Assembly: GCA_050951505.1 (NCBI GenBank)
Contig: JBMNJE010000010.1
Coordinates: forward strand, 74,066 to 138,065
DNA length: 64,000 bases
Direction: 5' to 3'
Source: DUOA01 sp012839095
GTDB taxonomy: Bacteria; Bacillota; Clostridia; Caldicoprobacterales; DTU083
Within the stretch, counting starts at the first letter, position 1, and every line of letters begins with the position of its first letter. Shown one piece after another: positions 38,009 through 46,932 of the stretch. A model generated the notes under the pieces. That model saw only the letters and a list, made by a program, of their open reading frames with translations, was not told the origin of the DNA and made no database searches. Made by a program: the position numbers and the translations under genes.

Positions 38009-38176
38009 ATGAAAATGAATCGAAAGGCTTTGGGGAAACTGATGTCGGAATTTTCACAGGAACTGGGAATAGCTGATCAGAAAAAGACCGGCAGCATGGG
38101 CAGGAAAATGCTGGCGGCAGCCGGCAGTGTAGCAGGTTTTTTTCTTATTCGAAGCATCTATAACCGGATAAAGTAG
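38009..38176 (+). CDS. Small hypothetical protein, 55 residues, possible membrane anchor
   Basis: This is a short basic protein (MKMNRKALGKLMSEFS at the start) whose C-terminal half holds a weakly hydrophobic segment (AAAGSVAGFFLIRSIYN). ATG 38009 has a good AAAGGAG 8 nt upstream; the frame is open earlier without an SD. It is divergent from the parvulin gene, and the GC-rich hairpin that follows could end its transcript. I do not recognise a family. Confidence 0.6.
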   Translation: MKMNRKALGKLMSEFSQELGIADQKKTGSMGRKMLAAAGSVAGFFLIRSIYNRIK

Positions 38177-38189
38177 GTATGAAATAATG

Positions 38190-38208
38190 CTGCCCGCTCA
38201 GCGGGCAG
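38190..38208. terminator. Hairpin between the small ORF and the convergent GNAT gene
   Basis: CTGCCCGCT and AGCGGGCAG form a 9-bp stem with a 1-nt centre, so the effective loop is slightly wider. It overlaps the last codons of the GNAT gene and is followed by only two T on the plus strand, so termination strength is uncertain. Confidence 0.45.
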
Positions 38209-38653
38209 TTTCACCTAATTGTTTCGTAAAGCAGATTATTCTATTTGCTTCTTTAAATCCAAGCCTTAAATGAAAATCATAACTGTCTTTATTTGTGAAT
38301 TCGCAATCGCTGGCAAACTCAGTACAGCCCTTGCTTAAGGCCCATTTCTCGCTGTAATGCACCAGCTGCCTTGCCACACCGCATCTTCTGTATTCCGGCA
38401 GAACAAAAACAGCTTCAAGATAGCCCACCGGGCTGGATTCCGTACCCTCAACATAATCAGTGCGCAGGGTACAATGGGTAAAAGCAATTATTTCATTATC
38501 GACAACTGCTGTAAAAACCGCTTCCCGGGGGTTGACAACAGATTTATTAAACTCATCCGATAATACATTCTCTTCCACCTCAGGCCAAAGCATATGGGCA
38601 AGTCTTGCCACTTTAGCAGCATCCTCTATTCCTGCATGTCTGATTATTGCCAT
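38198..38653 (-). CDS. GNAT acetyltransferase, aminoglycoside 6'-N-acetyltransferase-like
   Basis: This cytoplasmic acetyl-CoA-dependent acetyltransferase has 151 residues. The acetyl-CoA loop is VLPEYRRCGVARQLV. The end of the protein (KWALSKGCTEFASDCEFTNKD, then FHLRLGF and CFTKQL) follows the pattern of chromosomal AAC(6')-type enzymes. It may acetylate aminoglycosides or another amine. The identity as a GNAT protein is firm; drug resistance is only a possibility. GAGGCGG lies before the ATG. Confidence 0.85.
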   Translation of the reverse strand: MAIIRHAGIEDAAKVARLAHMLWPEVEENVLSDEFNKSVVNPREAVFTAVVDNEIIAFTHCTLRTDYVEGTESSPVGYLEAVFVLPEYRRCGVARQLVHYSEKWALSKGCTEFASDCEFTNKDSYDFHLRLGFKEANRIICFTKQLGETAR

Positions 38654-38692
38654 TAAACCGCCTCTTTCTCTGCGAAATAATTTCTTAATATT

Positions 38693-39004
38693 CTAACGGA
38701 TGCCCAGTGATGAGACCCCCTGTAATATTGCTCTCCACTCCTCTACTATCCTGGACAAATATTCCCTGCCGGATTCCGTAATAACATAGTATTTTCGCGG
38801 CGGGCCGCCGGATGATTCCCTTTGAATCACATCAGCAAGCCCATTTGCATGCAATCTCCGCAAAATGGCATAAACAGAACCTTCATATACATCAGGAAAA
38901 ACCTGCCGCACCGATTTCATAATTTCGTAGCCATAGAGCAGTTCATCCTTTATCTGATAAAGAATGCACATCTCCAGGATTCCTTTTTTAAGTTGCGTAA
39001 CCAT
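38693..39004 (-). CDS. PadR-family transcriptional regulator
   Basis: This is a small winged-helix regulator of 103 residues (KKGILEMCILYQIKDELLYGYEIMKSV; VYEGSVYAILRRLHANGLADVI; GPPRKYYVITESGREYL). It lacks the long C-terminal helical domain of larger PadR proteins and belongs to the short PadR-s2 type. It is 17 bp downstream of the DUF1700/RDD gene. Unusually it is the second gene, not the first, of the pair. It probably binds the tandem palindromes at 39893-39928. Confidence 0.92.
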   Translation of the reverse strand: MVTQLKKGILEMCILYQIKDELLYGYEIMKSVRQVFPDVYEGSVYAILRRLHANGLADVIQRESSGGPPRKYYVITESGREYLSRIVEEWRAILQGVSSLGIR

Positions 39005-39021
39005 TACTTCACCACTCCATA

Positions 39022-39864
39022 CTAACTTGCTGTAACAATGGTATCTGCAACCATATCATGAAGAGCTTTGTGTTCTTTAGTCAACAGAATGGTCAGTAAT
39101 GATATCAGCGGCACAAAGGGAATTGAATTCAGCAATAGTTTTCCCAGAAGCTCCCTTGAAAAAATACTTTCCCTGCCGGCAGGAGTACAGTCAGTGCGCC
39201 TGACCCGGATACCCATAATTTTTTTCCCTATAGTCTGCCCTTTTAACAGTAATGTGCATATCAGGGGGTACAGCAGATAAAAGACCAATGCCAATACGCC
39301 CAGCCCGGCCCGCCATTTACGAATCAGGCCCCCATCTGCATTAACAGAAGTGTAAGTTTGCATATGTTCACCGTTTTTATCAACCCGGGTCACGTAAGTA
39401 TATTCTGCATTTGTTTCTGAAGTCAGAGTGAGATCACCGTATACTGACATTCCAAGAAACACAAAAGTGCTATATGCAGGGCTGGGATAAAAAAGCACCA
39501 TATAATAGGGCAGGAAAATAGATTTGAGTACAAGCAAAGAAATCAGCATAACGGGCAGCGTCGCAATAACGGCATCCAGCAGCCAGGCAGTTATTCGCCG
39601 GCCCGGAAGAGCAAGCTTCAATGCAGGAGTGTTTTTCGCCTTGTCTGCTTTGCCTGACTGCTTTCCGGCATATTCCTCCAACAGGTTTCTGGCAAGTAAT
39701 GCAGGAGATCCAAGCTCCTCGGAGATATCATCATCCCTTCTGCCTTCCTCTCTGCCGGTAACAAAGAATCCTTCGTAATCGGAAAGGATATCCTTAAGTT
39801 CCTCAGGTGGTATCTTTGATTCCAGATTCAATTTTAATTCTCTCAAGTATTCAGACTGCTTCAC
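39022..39864 (-). CDS. DUF1700-RDD membrane protein
   Basis: This 280-residue protein has an N-terminal DUF1700/HAAS-like helical domain (about 1-70, LRELKLNLESKIPPEELKDI, SPALLARNLLEEY). An RDD domain with three or four transmembrane segments follows (RRITAWLLDAVIATLPVMLI; LVFYLLYPLICTLLLKGQTIGKKIMGIRV). DUF1700 proteins are usually paired with PadR regulators, as here, and may respond to membrane or cell-envelope stress. The GTG start has AGGAGG 8 nt upstream. Function of the fused RDD part is unknown. Confidence 0.85.
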   Translation of the reverse strand: MKQSEYLRELKLNLESKIPPEELKDILSDYEGFFVTGREEGRRDDDISEELGSPALLARNLLEEYAGKQSGKADKAKNTPALKLALPGRRITAWLLDAVIATLPVMLISLLVLKSIFLPYYMVLFYPSPAYSTFVFLGMSVYGDLTLTSETNAEYTYVTRVDKNGEHMQTYTSVNADGGLIRKWRAGLGVLALVFYLLYPLICTLLLKGQTIGKKIMGIRVRRTDCTPAGRESIFSRELLGKLLLNSIPFVPLISLLTILLTKEHKALHDMVADTIVTAS

Positions 39865-39892
39865 GCCGGAAACCTCCTCTACTAATTAATAA

Positions 39893-39928
39893 ACAGTAGC
39901 GACTACTGATAGTGTAGCACACTACTGT
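39893..39928. promoter_or_regulatory. Tandem palindromes: predicted PadR operator
   Basis: CAGTAG-CGA-CTACTG (39894-39908) is followed after one base by TAGTGT-AGC-ACACTA (39910-39924). The outer heptamers ACAGTAG and CTACTGT (39893-39899, 39922-39928) are themselves inverted. They lie about 30 bp before the DUF1700-RDD start codon, in the position of a promoter, fitting autoregulation by the downstream PadR protein. Confidence 0.65.
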
Positions 39929-39952
39929 TCATTAAACAATACCTAATTTAAA

Positions 39953-40984
39953 TTATCTTTGCACCCGTCCTGATGCATCGCCGCCCATTAGATTTTCCAC
40001 CTCTGAAACGGTTACCCGGTTAAAATCCCCGATAATTGAATGCTTCAGGCAGCTGGCGGCTGCGGCAAACTCCAGTGCATCCTGCCTGCATTCATATGTA
40101 TTCAGGCCGTAAATAAGCCCGCTGGCAAAGGAATCCCCGCCGCCTACCCGATCGACGATATCCCGTATTTCATACCTTCTGCTAAGATAAAATTTCTCCC
40201 TGTCATTGAGACAGGCAGCCCAGCCGTTTATATCGGCACTCCGGCTTTCCCGCAGGGTAATAGCGATCATCTTCATATTGGGATACTGCTTAAGGACAGC
40301 CGCAGACAAGGCTTCATATTTGCCAGTGTCCAGTTCTCCGCTTTCTACGTCCACATCCACATGAATACCCAGGGATTTCTGACAATCCTCTTCATTGGCA
40401 ACTGTCACATCCACATATTTTGCCAGCTCCCGCATGACTTCCGGTGCCTGCTTTCCGTATTTCCACAAATTCTTGCGGTAATTAAGATCACAGGAAACAG
40501 TAATGCCTTTCTGCTTGGCAACCTTAACAGCTTCCAGGGACAACTCCATTGCTGATTGAGAAATTGCAGGAGTAATTCCTGTGATATGGAACCAGCCAAC
40601 TCCTTCGTATGCCTTATCCCAGTCTATGTCTCCCGGTTTTGCCAGGGCAATGGCCGAATATGCCCTGTCGTAAACCACCTTGCTGGGACGCTGATTGGCT
40701 CCGGACTCCAAAAAATATATTCCCATACGGCCTTCACCACGCAAAATTTTGCCCGTTCCCACTCCAAATCTGCGAAGCTCACCGATACAGGCATCAGCTA
40801 TTGCATTGTCCGGCAAAATGGTTAAAAATTCTGCATCCAAGCCGTAATTGGCCAGGGAGACAGCCACATTTGCTTCTCCTCCCCCAAAAGTGGCCTCCAG
40901 CAAGGAGCTCTGGAAAAGCCGCTCCTGCCCCGGCGACTTCAGGCGAAGCATAATTTCACCAAAAGACAAAAACTTCATATTCAT
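39953..40984 (-). CDS. kdgK: 2-dehydro-3-deoxygluconokinase (KDG kinase), PfkB family
   Basis: This cytoplasmic kinase of 343 residues phosphorylates KDG, the end product of pectin/uronate breakdown, for cleavage by KDPG aldolase. PfkB features are FGGGEANVAVSLANYG near the N-terminus, SCDLNYRKNLWKYG (KDG-kinase-type RKxLW segment) and DRVGGGDSFASGLIYG with the catalytic Asp. ATG 40984 has AAGGA upstream; the next Met at 40978 is also possible. No aldolase gene is next to it. It links to the rhamnosidase and other plant-polysaccharide genes nearby. Confidence 0.85.
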   Translation of the reverse strand: MNMKFLSFGEIMLRLKSPGQERLFQSSLLEATFGGGEANVAVSLANYGLDAEFLTILPDNAIADACIGELRRFGVGTGKILRGEGRMGIYFLESGANQRPSKVVYDRAYSAIALAKPGDIDWDKAYEGVGWFHITGITPAISQSAMELSLEAVKVAKQKGITVSCDLNYRKNLWKYGKQAPEVMRELAKYVDVTVANEEDCQKSLGIHVDVDVESGELDTGKYEALSAAVLKQYPNMKMIAITLRESRSADINGWAACLNDREKFYLSRRYEIRDIVDRVGGGDSFASGLIYGLNTYECRQDALEFAAAASCLKHSIIGDFNRVTVSEVENLMGGDASGRVQR

Positions 40985-41242
40985 TCACCATCCTTATCAA
41001 AAATGGATAAGCAAGCTTTTTCATAATAATACCATAAAATCCAGCAAAGTAGTGTATAATAAAGAACAAACTCCCTGCTGAGTTCCTGGATCATTCACAT
41101 ATGCGCGAACATTGCAATAATTAGTATTGGCTATACATGGCTTCAGGCAGTCAGGTATATAGTGAAACCCATCCTTATATAGGGTATAATAATTAGGTAT
41201 AGCTGCATTGAAACACGCACGAGCGGATTGGGGGGTCTACAT

Positions 41243-41896
41243 TTGAAATACATTTATGTTGTTTTATCAGCAACGCCTACAAAGATAGGCCGGGCAATAC
41301 GGGCTGTTACCAGAAGCTCTTATAATCATGCCTCCATCAGTCTGACAAGGGATCTGAGTGAGATGTATTCCTTTGCCCGCTATCGTGCTCACAACCCCCT
41401 GGTAGGAGGTTTTATACAGGAATTTCCTCAAAGGCTTACCCTGGGAAAGGAAACAGAGGTTGGAATCAAGGTGTTTGAAATTCCTGTAACACTGAATCAA
41501 TACGAAAAGATCAGAAATTTTGTATATGAAATACGGGATGACGAAGATCAGTGTATATATAACTCCCTGGCAGTCATAGGCCGCCCTTTTGGGCTTGGCA
41601 ACAACACCTACAAAGCCTATGTCTGCACGGATTTTGTTTTGAAAGCCCTGATGAGCGGCGAAATAAACCTGGTAAAATCCATGCTTGCCCCCATGACGCC
41701 CGGGGAAATGGAAGAGCTTCTGGATCCTTATCTTATATACAGGGGAAGCTTAACGGAATACCACCCGGCTTCCGTAAGTGACAGGGAACTAATACAGGAT
41801 TTCTTCAGGAAAACATCACCTTTTCGTGAAGCCTTCCGTACAGCTGCTCATTTCTGCCGGCTTATGCTGCGTCTGTACAAAGGACGGCACTGCTGA
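41243..41896 (+). CDS. Permuted papain-like (NlpC/P60-superfamily) hypothetical protein
   Basis: This 217-residue protein has no signal peptide. It contains SSYNHASISLTRD (possible His with following Asp/Glu) early and YVCTDFVLKAL (possible Cys) later. This is the His-before-Cys order of permuted papain-like amidases and the YiiX/LRAT-like clan. The TTG at 41243 has GGGGGG 8 nt upstream. A perfect TATAAT lies at 41185-41190, about 55 bp upstream. It is followed 48 bp later by the DUF4177 gene. Substrate and reaction are unknown; the assignment is inferred from motif order. Confidence 0.6.
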   Translation: MKYIYVVLSATPTKIGRAIRAVTRSSYNHASISLTRDLSEMYSFARYRAHNPLVGGFIQEFPQRLTLGKETEVGIKVFEIPVTLNQYEKIRNFVYEIRDDEDQCIYNSLAVIGRPFGLGNNTYKAYVCTDFVLKALMSGEINLVKSMLAPMTPGEMEELLDPYLIYRGSLTEYHPASVSDRELIQDFFRKTSPFREAFRTAAHFCRLMLRLYKGRHC

Positions 41897-41944
41897 CCGG
41901 CAGGCGGGAGAGTATGCAAGTCATTATATATAGGAGGCTTTTGC

Positions 41945-42145
41945 GTGAACAATTGGGAATACAAGACACTGCAGTTTGATACCAAGGGTTTTTCCGGAGG
42001 CATTCTGGATGTAGAAAGCTTTAATGAGACACTGAACCGCTACGGCAGTAATGGCTGGGAGCTGGTCAGCTGCTTTGGAACCAATCAGTCATACGGCGCC
42101 AGCAGATATATTCTGGCCGTACTCAAAAGGCAGGTCAGGCTCTAG
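41945..42145 (+). CDS. DUF4177-family small protein
   Basis: This 66-residue protein fits the DUF4177 pattern (NWEYKTLQFD; LNRYGSNGWELVSCFG; ILAVLKR). These are small beta-alpha proteins of unknown function. The GTG start at 41945 has AGGAGG 8 nt upstream. It follows the papain-like gene and precedes the GH106-like fragment in the same direction, so the three may be cotranscribed. Confidence 0.8.
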   Translation: MNNWEYKTLQFDTKGFSGGILDVESFNETLNRYGSNGWELVSCFGTNQSYGASRYILAVLKRQVRL

Positions 42146-42166
42146 GAATCGGAGGTACATTGCTTT

Positions 42167-42970
42167 ATGAATGATTCGAGGCTTTGGGAGGCCTTTTCAA
42201 ATCCGGGTCCTATGGCGCAAACAATGCCCAAGTGGGTGTGGAATCTTCCCTTAAACGGCATAACCCGGGAAAAGATCCGTCAGCAGTTTAAGGGATTTAA
42301 GGAGGAGGACAAGAACGGCGGCGTGATGATTGTCCACTGGGCTAATGAGGGATATTTCAGCGATGAGTTTATCCAAAGATGCAGATGGGCTCTGATAGAA
42401 GCAAGAGCCGCCGGGCTTAAGATCATCCTCTGGGATGAAAACGGCTTCCCTTCGGGTTTTGCCGGCGGACTCCTGGCGGAAAGATATCCGGAGTACCTGG
42501 CTAAGATGCTGAATATGGTATCCGAGGAGATAAACGGCCCCATTGAATATCTGCCTGTGCGAAAAGACGGTATCTTTATGGGCGCTGCGGCGATGGACCC
42601 GGAAAGCATGGAAATAACTGATATAAGTGAATATTATACAGCCGGCCCATGCAGGACGATCCAAGTGAAAGCCGGGAAAAGGCTGAAAATAATGGAGTTT
42701 TATCTTGAAACCGCCCCTGCAAAGCAGTTTTTTAAACAGGAAAGACAGCTGGTGGATTTCCTGGACAGGGACGCCGTGGAAAAATTCATAGAGCTTACCC
42801 ACGAACAGTATTACAGGCATTTTTCCGAGTTTTTCGGCGATACAATAGTCATGATTCTTTCCCTATGGAATCATTGTATGTCCAGAACAGATCCGGTTCA
42901 GTTCCGGCTAGTGTTTATATTAGTTCAAACTCCACGACGGTATCAATATCATCCGGCAGCGGATAGGTAA
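42167..42970 (+). pseudogene. GH106-like glycoside hydrolase, truncated after its N-terminal domain
   Basis: The reading frame keeps the N-terminal part (about 230 residues) of a large GH106/PF17132-type alpha-L-rhamnosidase-like enzyme. It carries TMPKWVWNLPLNGITREKI, GGVMIVHWANEGYFSDE, GLKIILWDENGFPSGF and FIELTHEQYYRHFSEFFG. These enzymes are usually over 700 residues. Homology stops after FFGDTIV near 42850, and the rest of the frame runs into the 3' end of the opposite-strand GH29 gene. A good SD (CGGAGG) and ATG are retained, so the loss is recent or the fragment is still translated. It probably arose by insertion or deletion at the GH29 boundary. Confidence 0.65.
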
Positions 42971-44222
42971 AGGATTCCACCGGACCAAAATTAATAAAGG
43001 AATAATCCGGAAACTCAGCTACATTCCAGGCTTGATTCAGCTTCATTTCAGAGCCGTCGGCTACCAGGCGCGCCTTCTTAATTCTTTCTGCGGGAACAGG
43101 AATGGGCAGGGGTCCTATGTTGCCGTCAAAAATGTGGGCATAAAGAAACTTTCCCTTCTGGGTGAAATATCCCCATTCCGGTTTTTCAAATGAGGCCTTG
43201 CCACAGCTGTAGATGCTGCTGCCATTCTTCCTCATCCACTTCCCTATCTCTGAAAGAATTTCAAGTGACTCATCCGGTATCCTTCCATAGGCATCCGGCC
43301 CTGCATTCAGGAGCAGATTCCCGTTCTTGCTCACACATTCCACCAGCTTCCTTATTATAAGCTTTGGTGACTTGAATAATTTATCGTCAGAGCAGTATCC
43401 CCAGTGGTTGTTCATGGTTATGCAGGCTTCCCAGGGTATTGGATTCCCCTCTTCATCAGTGATGCCTTCCGGGGGTATGACCTGTTCCGGAGATGCAAAA
43501 TCACCGGAGTAAAAGCTGGGATTCCTGGTCTTAATGCTGCCAAAACCATGACCGCCTGTTTCCAATCTGTTGTCCAGTATAATATCCGGCTGACAGGTGC
43601 GCACCATTTTGACCAGTTCAGATGCCCTCCATTTTTCACCGGCCATATCACCATATGAAAAGTCAAACCACATTATATCTATTTTTCCATACCGGGTACA
43701 CAATTCTTTAACCTGACCGTGCATATACTCAAGATATCTGTCAAAGTTGTGCTGCTTGCCTTTAAATGCTTCATTATCCCGCATGGGATGATTTTGATCG
43801 CCATAAGCAGGATAATCCTCATGATGCCAGTCTATGAGCGAATAATAGAAGCCTACTTTCAAACCCTCGGCCCTGAAGGCATCAACATATTCCCTTATAA
43901 GATCCCTGCCCGCCTTGGTATTGGTGGATTTGAAATCAGTCAGCTCAGAGTCAAAAAGGCAGAAGCCATCATGATGTTTTGTAGTCATAACCGCATACTG
44001 CATTCCGGCTTCTCTTGCAGCCCTTGCCCAGCTTTTCGGATCGAAGGCTGTTGGATTAAATTCTTCAAAGTACTTATAATACTCTTCTGCCGTAATTCTT
44101 TCCGTGCTTCTTATCCATTCTCCCCTTGCGGGAATGGCATACAGACCCCAGTGGATAAACATGCCAAACCTCGCTTCCATAAACCATTTTGTACGCCTTG
44201 TTCTTTCCTCAATAATGTTCAT
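42915..44222 (-). CDS. GH29 alpha-L-fucosidase
   Basis: This cytoplasmic retaining alpha-L-fucosidase has 435 residues and no signal peptide. GH29 features are ARFGMFIHWGLYAIPARGEW near the N-terminus, MTTKHHDGFCLFDS, the nucleophile Asp in MWFDFSYG, and LLLNAGPDAYGRIP near the end of the barrel, followed by a beta-sandwich. AGGAGG precedes ATG 44222. It is downstream of the rhamnosidase gene with a 70-bp gap and probably belongs to the same operon, so it would process fucosylated oligosaccharides after import. Confidence 0.92.
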   Translation of the reverse strand: MNIIEERTRRTKWFMEARFGMFIHWGLYAIPARGEWIRSTERITAEEYYKYFEEFNPTAFDPKSWARAAREAGMQYAVMTTKHHDGFCLFDSELTDFKSTNTKAGRDLIREYVDAFRAEGLKVGFYYSLIDWHHEDYPAYGDQNHPMRDNEAFKGKQHNFDRYLEYMHGQVKELCTRYGKIDIMWFDFSYGDMAGEKWRASELVKMVRTCQPDIILDNRLETGGHGFGSIKTRNPSFYSGDFASPEQVIPPEGITDEEGNPIPWEACITMNNHWGYCSDDKLFKSPKLIIRKLVECVSKNGNLLLNAGPDAYGRIPDESLEILSEIGKWMRKNGSSIYSCGKASFEKPEWGYFTQKGKFLYAHIFDGNIGPLPIPVPAERIKKARLVADGSEMKLNQAWNVAEFPDYSFINFGPVESFTYPLPDDIDTVVEFELI

Positions 44223-44292
44223 ATCTGTTTACCTCCTCTTGTTGCATTGCCTGGTTAATTTATGCAAGTCTGCCAGCAAGGCAGCATCAGTC

Positions 44293-46932
44293 TTATGAAC
44301 ATTTCACCCTGTATTCACCCGCTGTCAGAGTGAACCTTACAAAGCCGTCCTCCTGGCCGGCATCCACATCTGACTCGGCAAGGGGTTTGCCGTTTATTAC
44401 TACCTTTGCCGGCTCAGTATCAGGCAGGAGCACATCTGCGCTTGCATCAAAGGGAATGGCAAAATGATATTCCAGACCGTCCTCTTCATAGCTCCATCCG
44501 CTTTCATATCTTCCGGAAGCGGAATTCAGCCATGCTTTGGCCCACCTAATGCTCTCATGCGGCTTGGGAGCCAGTAAAGCCCTGCGGAATCCGGGACAGT
44601 CCTCCACCGGGTTAATTCCACACATATTTCTATACATCCATTCCACAATGGAGCCATAGGCGTAATGATTCAGAGAGTTCATTCCAAGCTCGCCAAACTT
44701 ACCGTCAGGCCGCAGGGAGTTCCATCTTTCCCAAATGGTGGTGGCACCCATCTTCACCTGATACAGCCAGCTGGGGTAATCCTCGTTTAAAAGCAGGCGG
44801 TAGGCAAGGTCATTGTATCCGTTATCCGACAGCACTCTGCAAAGCAGGGGGGTGCCTACAAATCCTGTTTTCAGATGATAGTCATTTTCCTTCAGCAGCC
44901 TGTGCAAATTGTCAGCAATCCGCCTTCTGAAGCCCTCCGGCACCAGATCAAAGTGCAGGGCCAGGACATGAGCGGTCTGGGTATCCACAGCCAGCCTGCC
45001 CCGCGGAGTTATGAATTCCTCCTTAAAGGCTGCCTTCACTTCGTCGGACAAGGCCAGGTATTCTTCTGCCAAATCATCCCTGCCAAGTACCTTTGCAGCC
45101 TTTGCAACCAGCCGGGCTGAATAGGAATAATAGGCTGTGGCAATCAGTTCGGTGGGAGTTCCGCCCATGGGGTTGTACTCACCCGGGCCGTCCAGGGCCA
45201 GCCAGTCACCAAAGTGAAAGCCTTTATTCCACAGGCGGCTGCCATCGTCCATGTCGCGTATCCAGTCCACCCAGTTCTTCATGCTTTCCAACTGCTGCTC
45301 CAGTATGGCCTTATCCCCATAGTGGATGTATGTATTCCATGGAATGACCGTTGCTGCATCCCCCCATACCGCTGAACCGCCGTAGTTGTGAGTTCCGGGC
45401 TCTCCGGTCAGACTGGTTTTGGGCACAACATGGGAAACCATGCCCTTGTCTTCTTCCTGTTCCCGGGCCAGATCATAGAGATACTTATGATAAAAGGCAT
45501 TTGTATCCATGTTAAAGCAAGCCGTACCCGAAAATACATTGGCATCCCCCGTCCATCCCAATCGTTCGTCTCTTTGCGGACAGTCGGTGGGTACATCCAG
45601 GAAATTGCCTTTCTGGCCCCACAATGCATTTAGGAACAATCTGTTTACCAGGGGATTTGAGGTTTCTATACCACCAATCAGTTCCATGTCCGAGTACAGC
45701 ACGCATCCGGTAAAGTCGCTGGGATTAATCTCTCCCGGCCAGCCTTCAACCTTTAGATAGCGAAAGCCGAACCAGGTAAAATAGGGCCGCACTTCAGCCG
45801 GCTGCCCGTCGGAAATATAGTGGTACTCTGCCTTGGCAGTCCTGAGGTTTTCCCTGGAGAAGTTTCCGTCCTGCAGCTCTTCGCCATGATAGAATGTTAT
45901 TTCAGTTCCCTTGGGTGCCTGTACCCTGAATCGGATCCAGCCTACCATATTCTGTCCCATATCCAATACAGTTTCGCCTTTGGGTGTGGTAATTACCTTC
46001 TCAGGTTTGCGCTCTTCCATAATATAAACAGGCAGACTGCGCCGCGGTTCAACCTTGTTAAGGTCTATATCAATAAGCCGGGTTCCGGACCAGCCTGAGG
46101 TATCCAGTCCGGGCTCAGACCAGCCTGCTGTTTTTTTATTTGCATCAAATATTTCCCCGTCATATATGCTGCTGAATTGTACCGGACCGGGTGCGGCCTT
46201 CCAGCTGCTATCGCTGGCCAGGGTAACCATCCGGCCATCCCTGTATTCCACGATCAATTCACAGAGGAATGCCATGGTATCGCCGTAAATGTTTCCTTCA
46301 TTGTCCGGAAAACCGTAGCGGCCCATATACATGCCTTCTCCCAGCATGGCTCCTATGGTGTTTTCGCCCTGCTTAACCATATCTGTGACATCAAAGGTTT
46401 GGTACTGAATCCATTTGTCGTAGGCATTCAAATAAGGAGTAAAATATTCCTCCCCAACCCTTTTCCCATTCAGTTCCAGCTCATACAGACCCAGGCCGCT
46501 GACATATACTCTGGCAGACTTAACCTCTCCATCCAGATGAAAGTCCCTGCGAAGCAGAGGGTGAATATTTTTTTCCTCCCAGTCAGGCGTGATCCACCGG
46601 GCTGTCCAGGGCTCATCCATTTTTGAGGTTTCAAACCATTGAACCGGACTTTGAATCTCATCCCCCCTGTCAGTCCAAACAGTGACACGCCAGAAATAAC
46701 GTGTGCGGGGTTTCAGATCAACAGGCAGGCGGAAGCCAAGGCTGTCCACTTCTTCACTCCTGCCCGTGTCATACAGAACAGGGCTGAATTCCTCATTCTC
46801 TGCCACCTGAACCCGGGCAGCCTGCTGGAATACTGCTCCAGGAGCTTCTGTAACCCAGCTCAGCCGGGGCCGGTCCAGATAAAAACCAAGCGGATTGGTA
46901 ATACGATTGCATTTCATCCGAGTAATACGCAT
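44293..46932 (-). CDS. GH78 alpha-L-rhamnosidase
   Basis: This inverting rhamnosidase has 879 residues and no signal peptide, so it is intracellular. N-terminal beta domains (NPLGFYLDRPRLSWVTEA; LGLYELELNGKRVGEEYFTP) precede an (alpha/alpha)6 barrel. The barrel holds the signature DVPTDCPQRDERLGWTGD containing the general acid Asp, and later TTIWERWNSL and NSLNHYAYGSIVEWMY. A C-terminal beta-sandwich follows. AGGAGG precedes ATG 46932. It is the first gene of the rhamnosidase-fucosidase operon and would remove rhamnose from rhamnogalacturonan or flavonoid glycosides. Confidence 0.93.
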   Translation of the reverse strand: MRITRMKCNRITNPLGFYLDRPRLSWVTEAPGAVFQQAARVQVAENEEFSPVLYDTGRSEEVDSLGFRLPVDLKPRTRYFWRVTVWTDRGDEIQSPVQWFETSKMDEPWTARWITPDWEEKNIHPLLRRDFHLDGEVKSARVYVSGLGLYELELNGKRVGEEYFTPYLNAYDKWIQYQTFDVTDMVKQGENTIGAMLGEGMYMGRYGFPDNEGNIYGDTMAFLCELIVEYRDGRMVTLASDSSWKAAPGPVQFSSIYDGEIFDANKKTAGWSEPGLDTSGWSGTRLIDIDLNKVEPRRSLPVYIMEERKPEKVITTPKGETVLDMGQNMVGWIRFRVQAPKGTEITFYHGEELQDGNFSRENLRTAKAEYHYISDGQPAEVRPYFTWFGFRYLKVEGWPGEINPSDFTGCVLYSDMELIGGIETSNPLVNRLFLNALWGQKGNFLDVPTDCPQRDERLGWTGDANVFSGTACFNMDTNAFYHKYLYDLAREQEEDKGMVSHVVPKTSLTGEPGTHNYGGSAVWGDAATVIPWNTYIHYGDKAILEQQLESMKNWVDWIRDMDDGSRLWNKGFHFGDWLALDGPGEYNPMGGTPTELIATAYYSYSARLVAKAAKVLGRDDLAEEYLALSDEVKAAFKEEFITPRGRLAVDTQTAHVLALHFDLVPEGFRRRIADNLHRLLKENDYHLKTGFVGTPLLCRVLSDNGYNDLAYRLLLNEDYPSWLYQVKMGATTIWERWNSLRPDGKFGELGMNSLNHYAYGSIVEWMYRNMCGINPVEDCPGFRRALLAPKPHESIRWAKAWLNSASGRYESGWSYEEDGLEYHFAIPFDASADVLLPDTEPAKVVINGKPLAESDVDAGQEDGFVRFTLTAGEYRVKCS

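Noticed and set aside
42850..42970. Continuation of the GH106-like fragment in the +2 frame (DSFPMESLYVQN)
   Set aside because: It reads for about 38 codons but shows no clear family similarity and overlaps the GH29 gene; not enough to call a simple frameshift.
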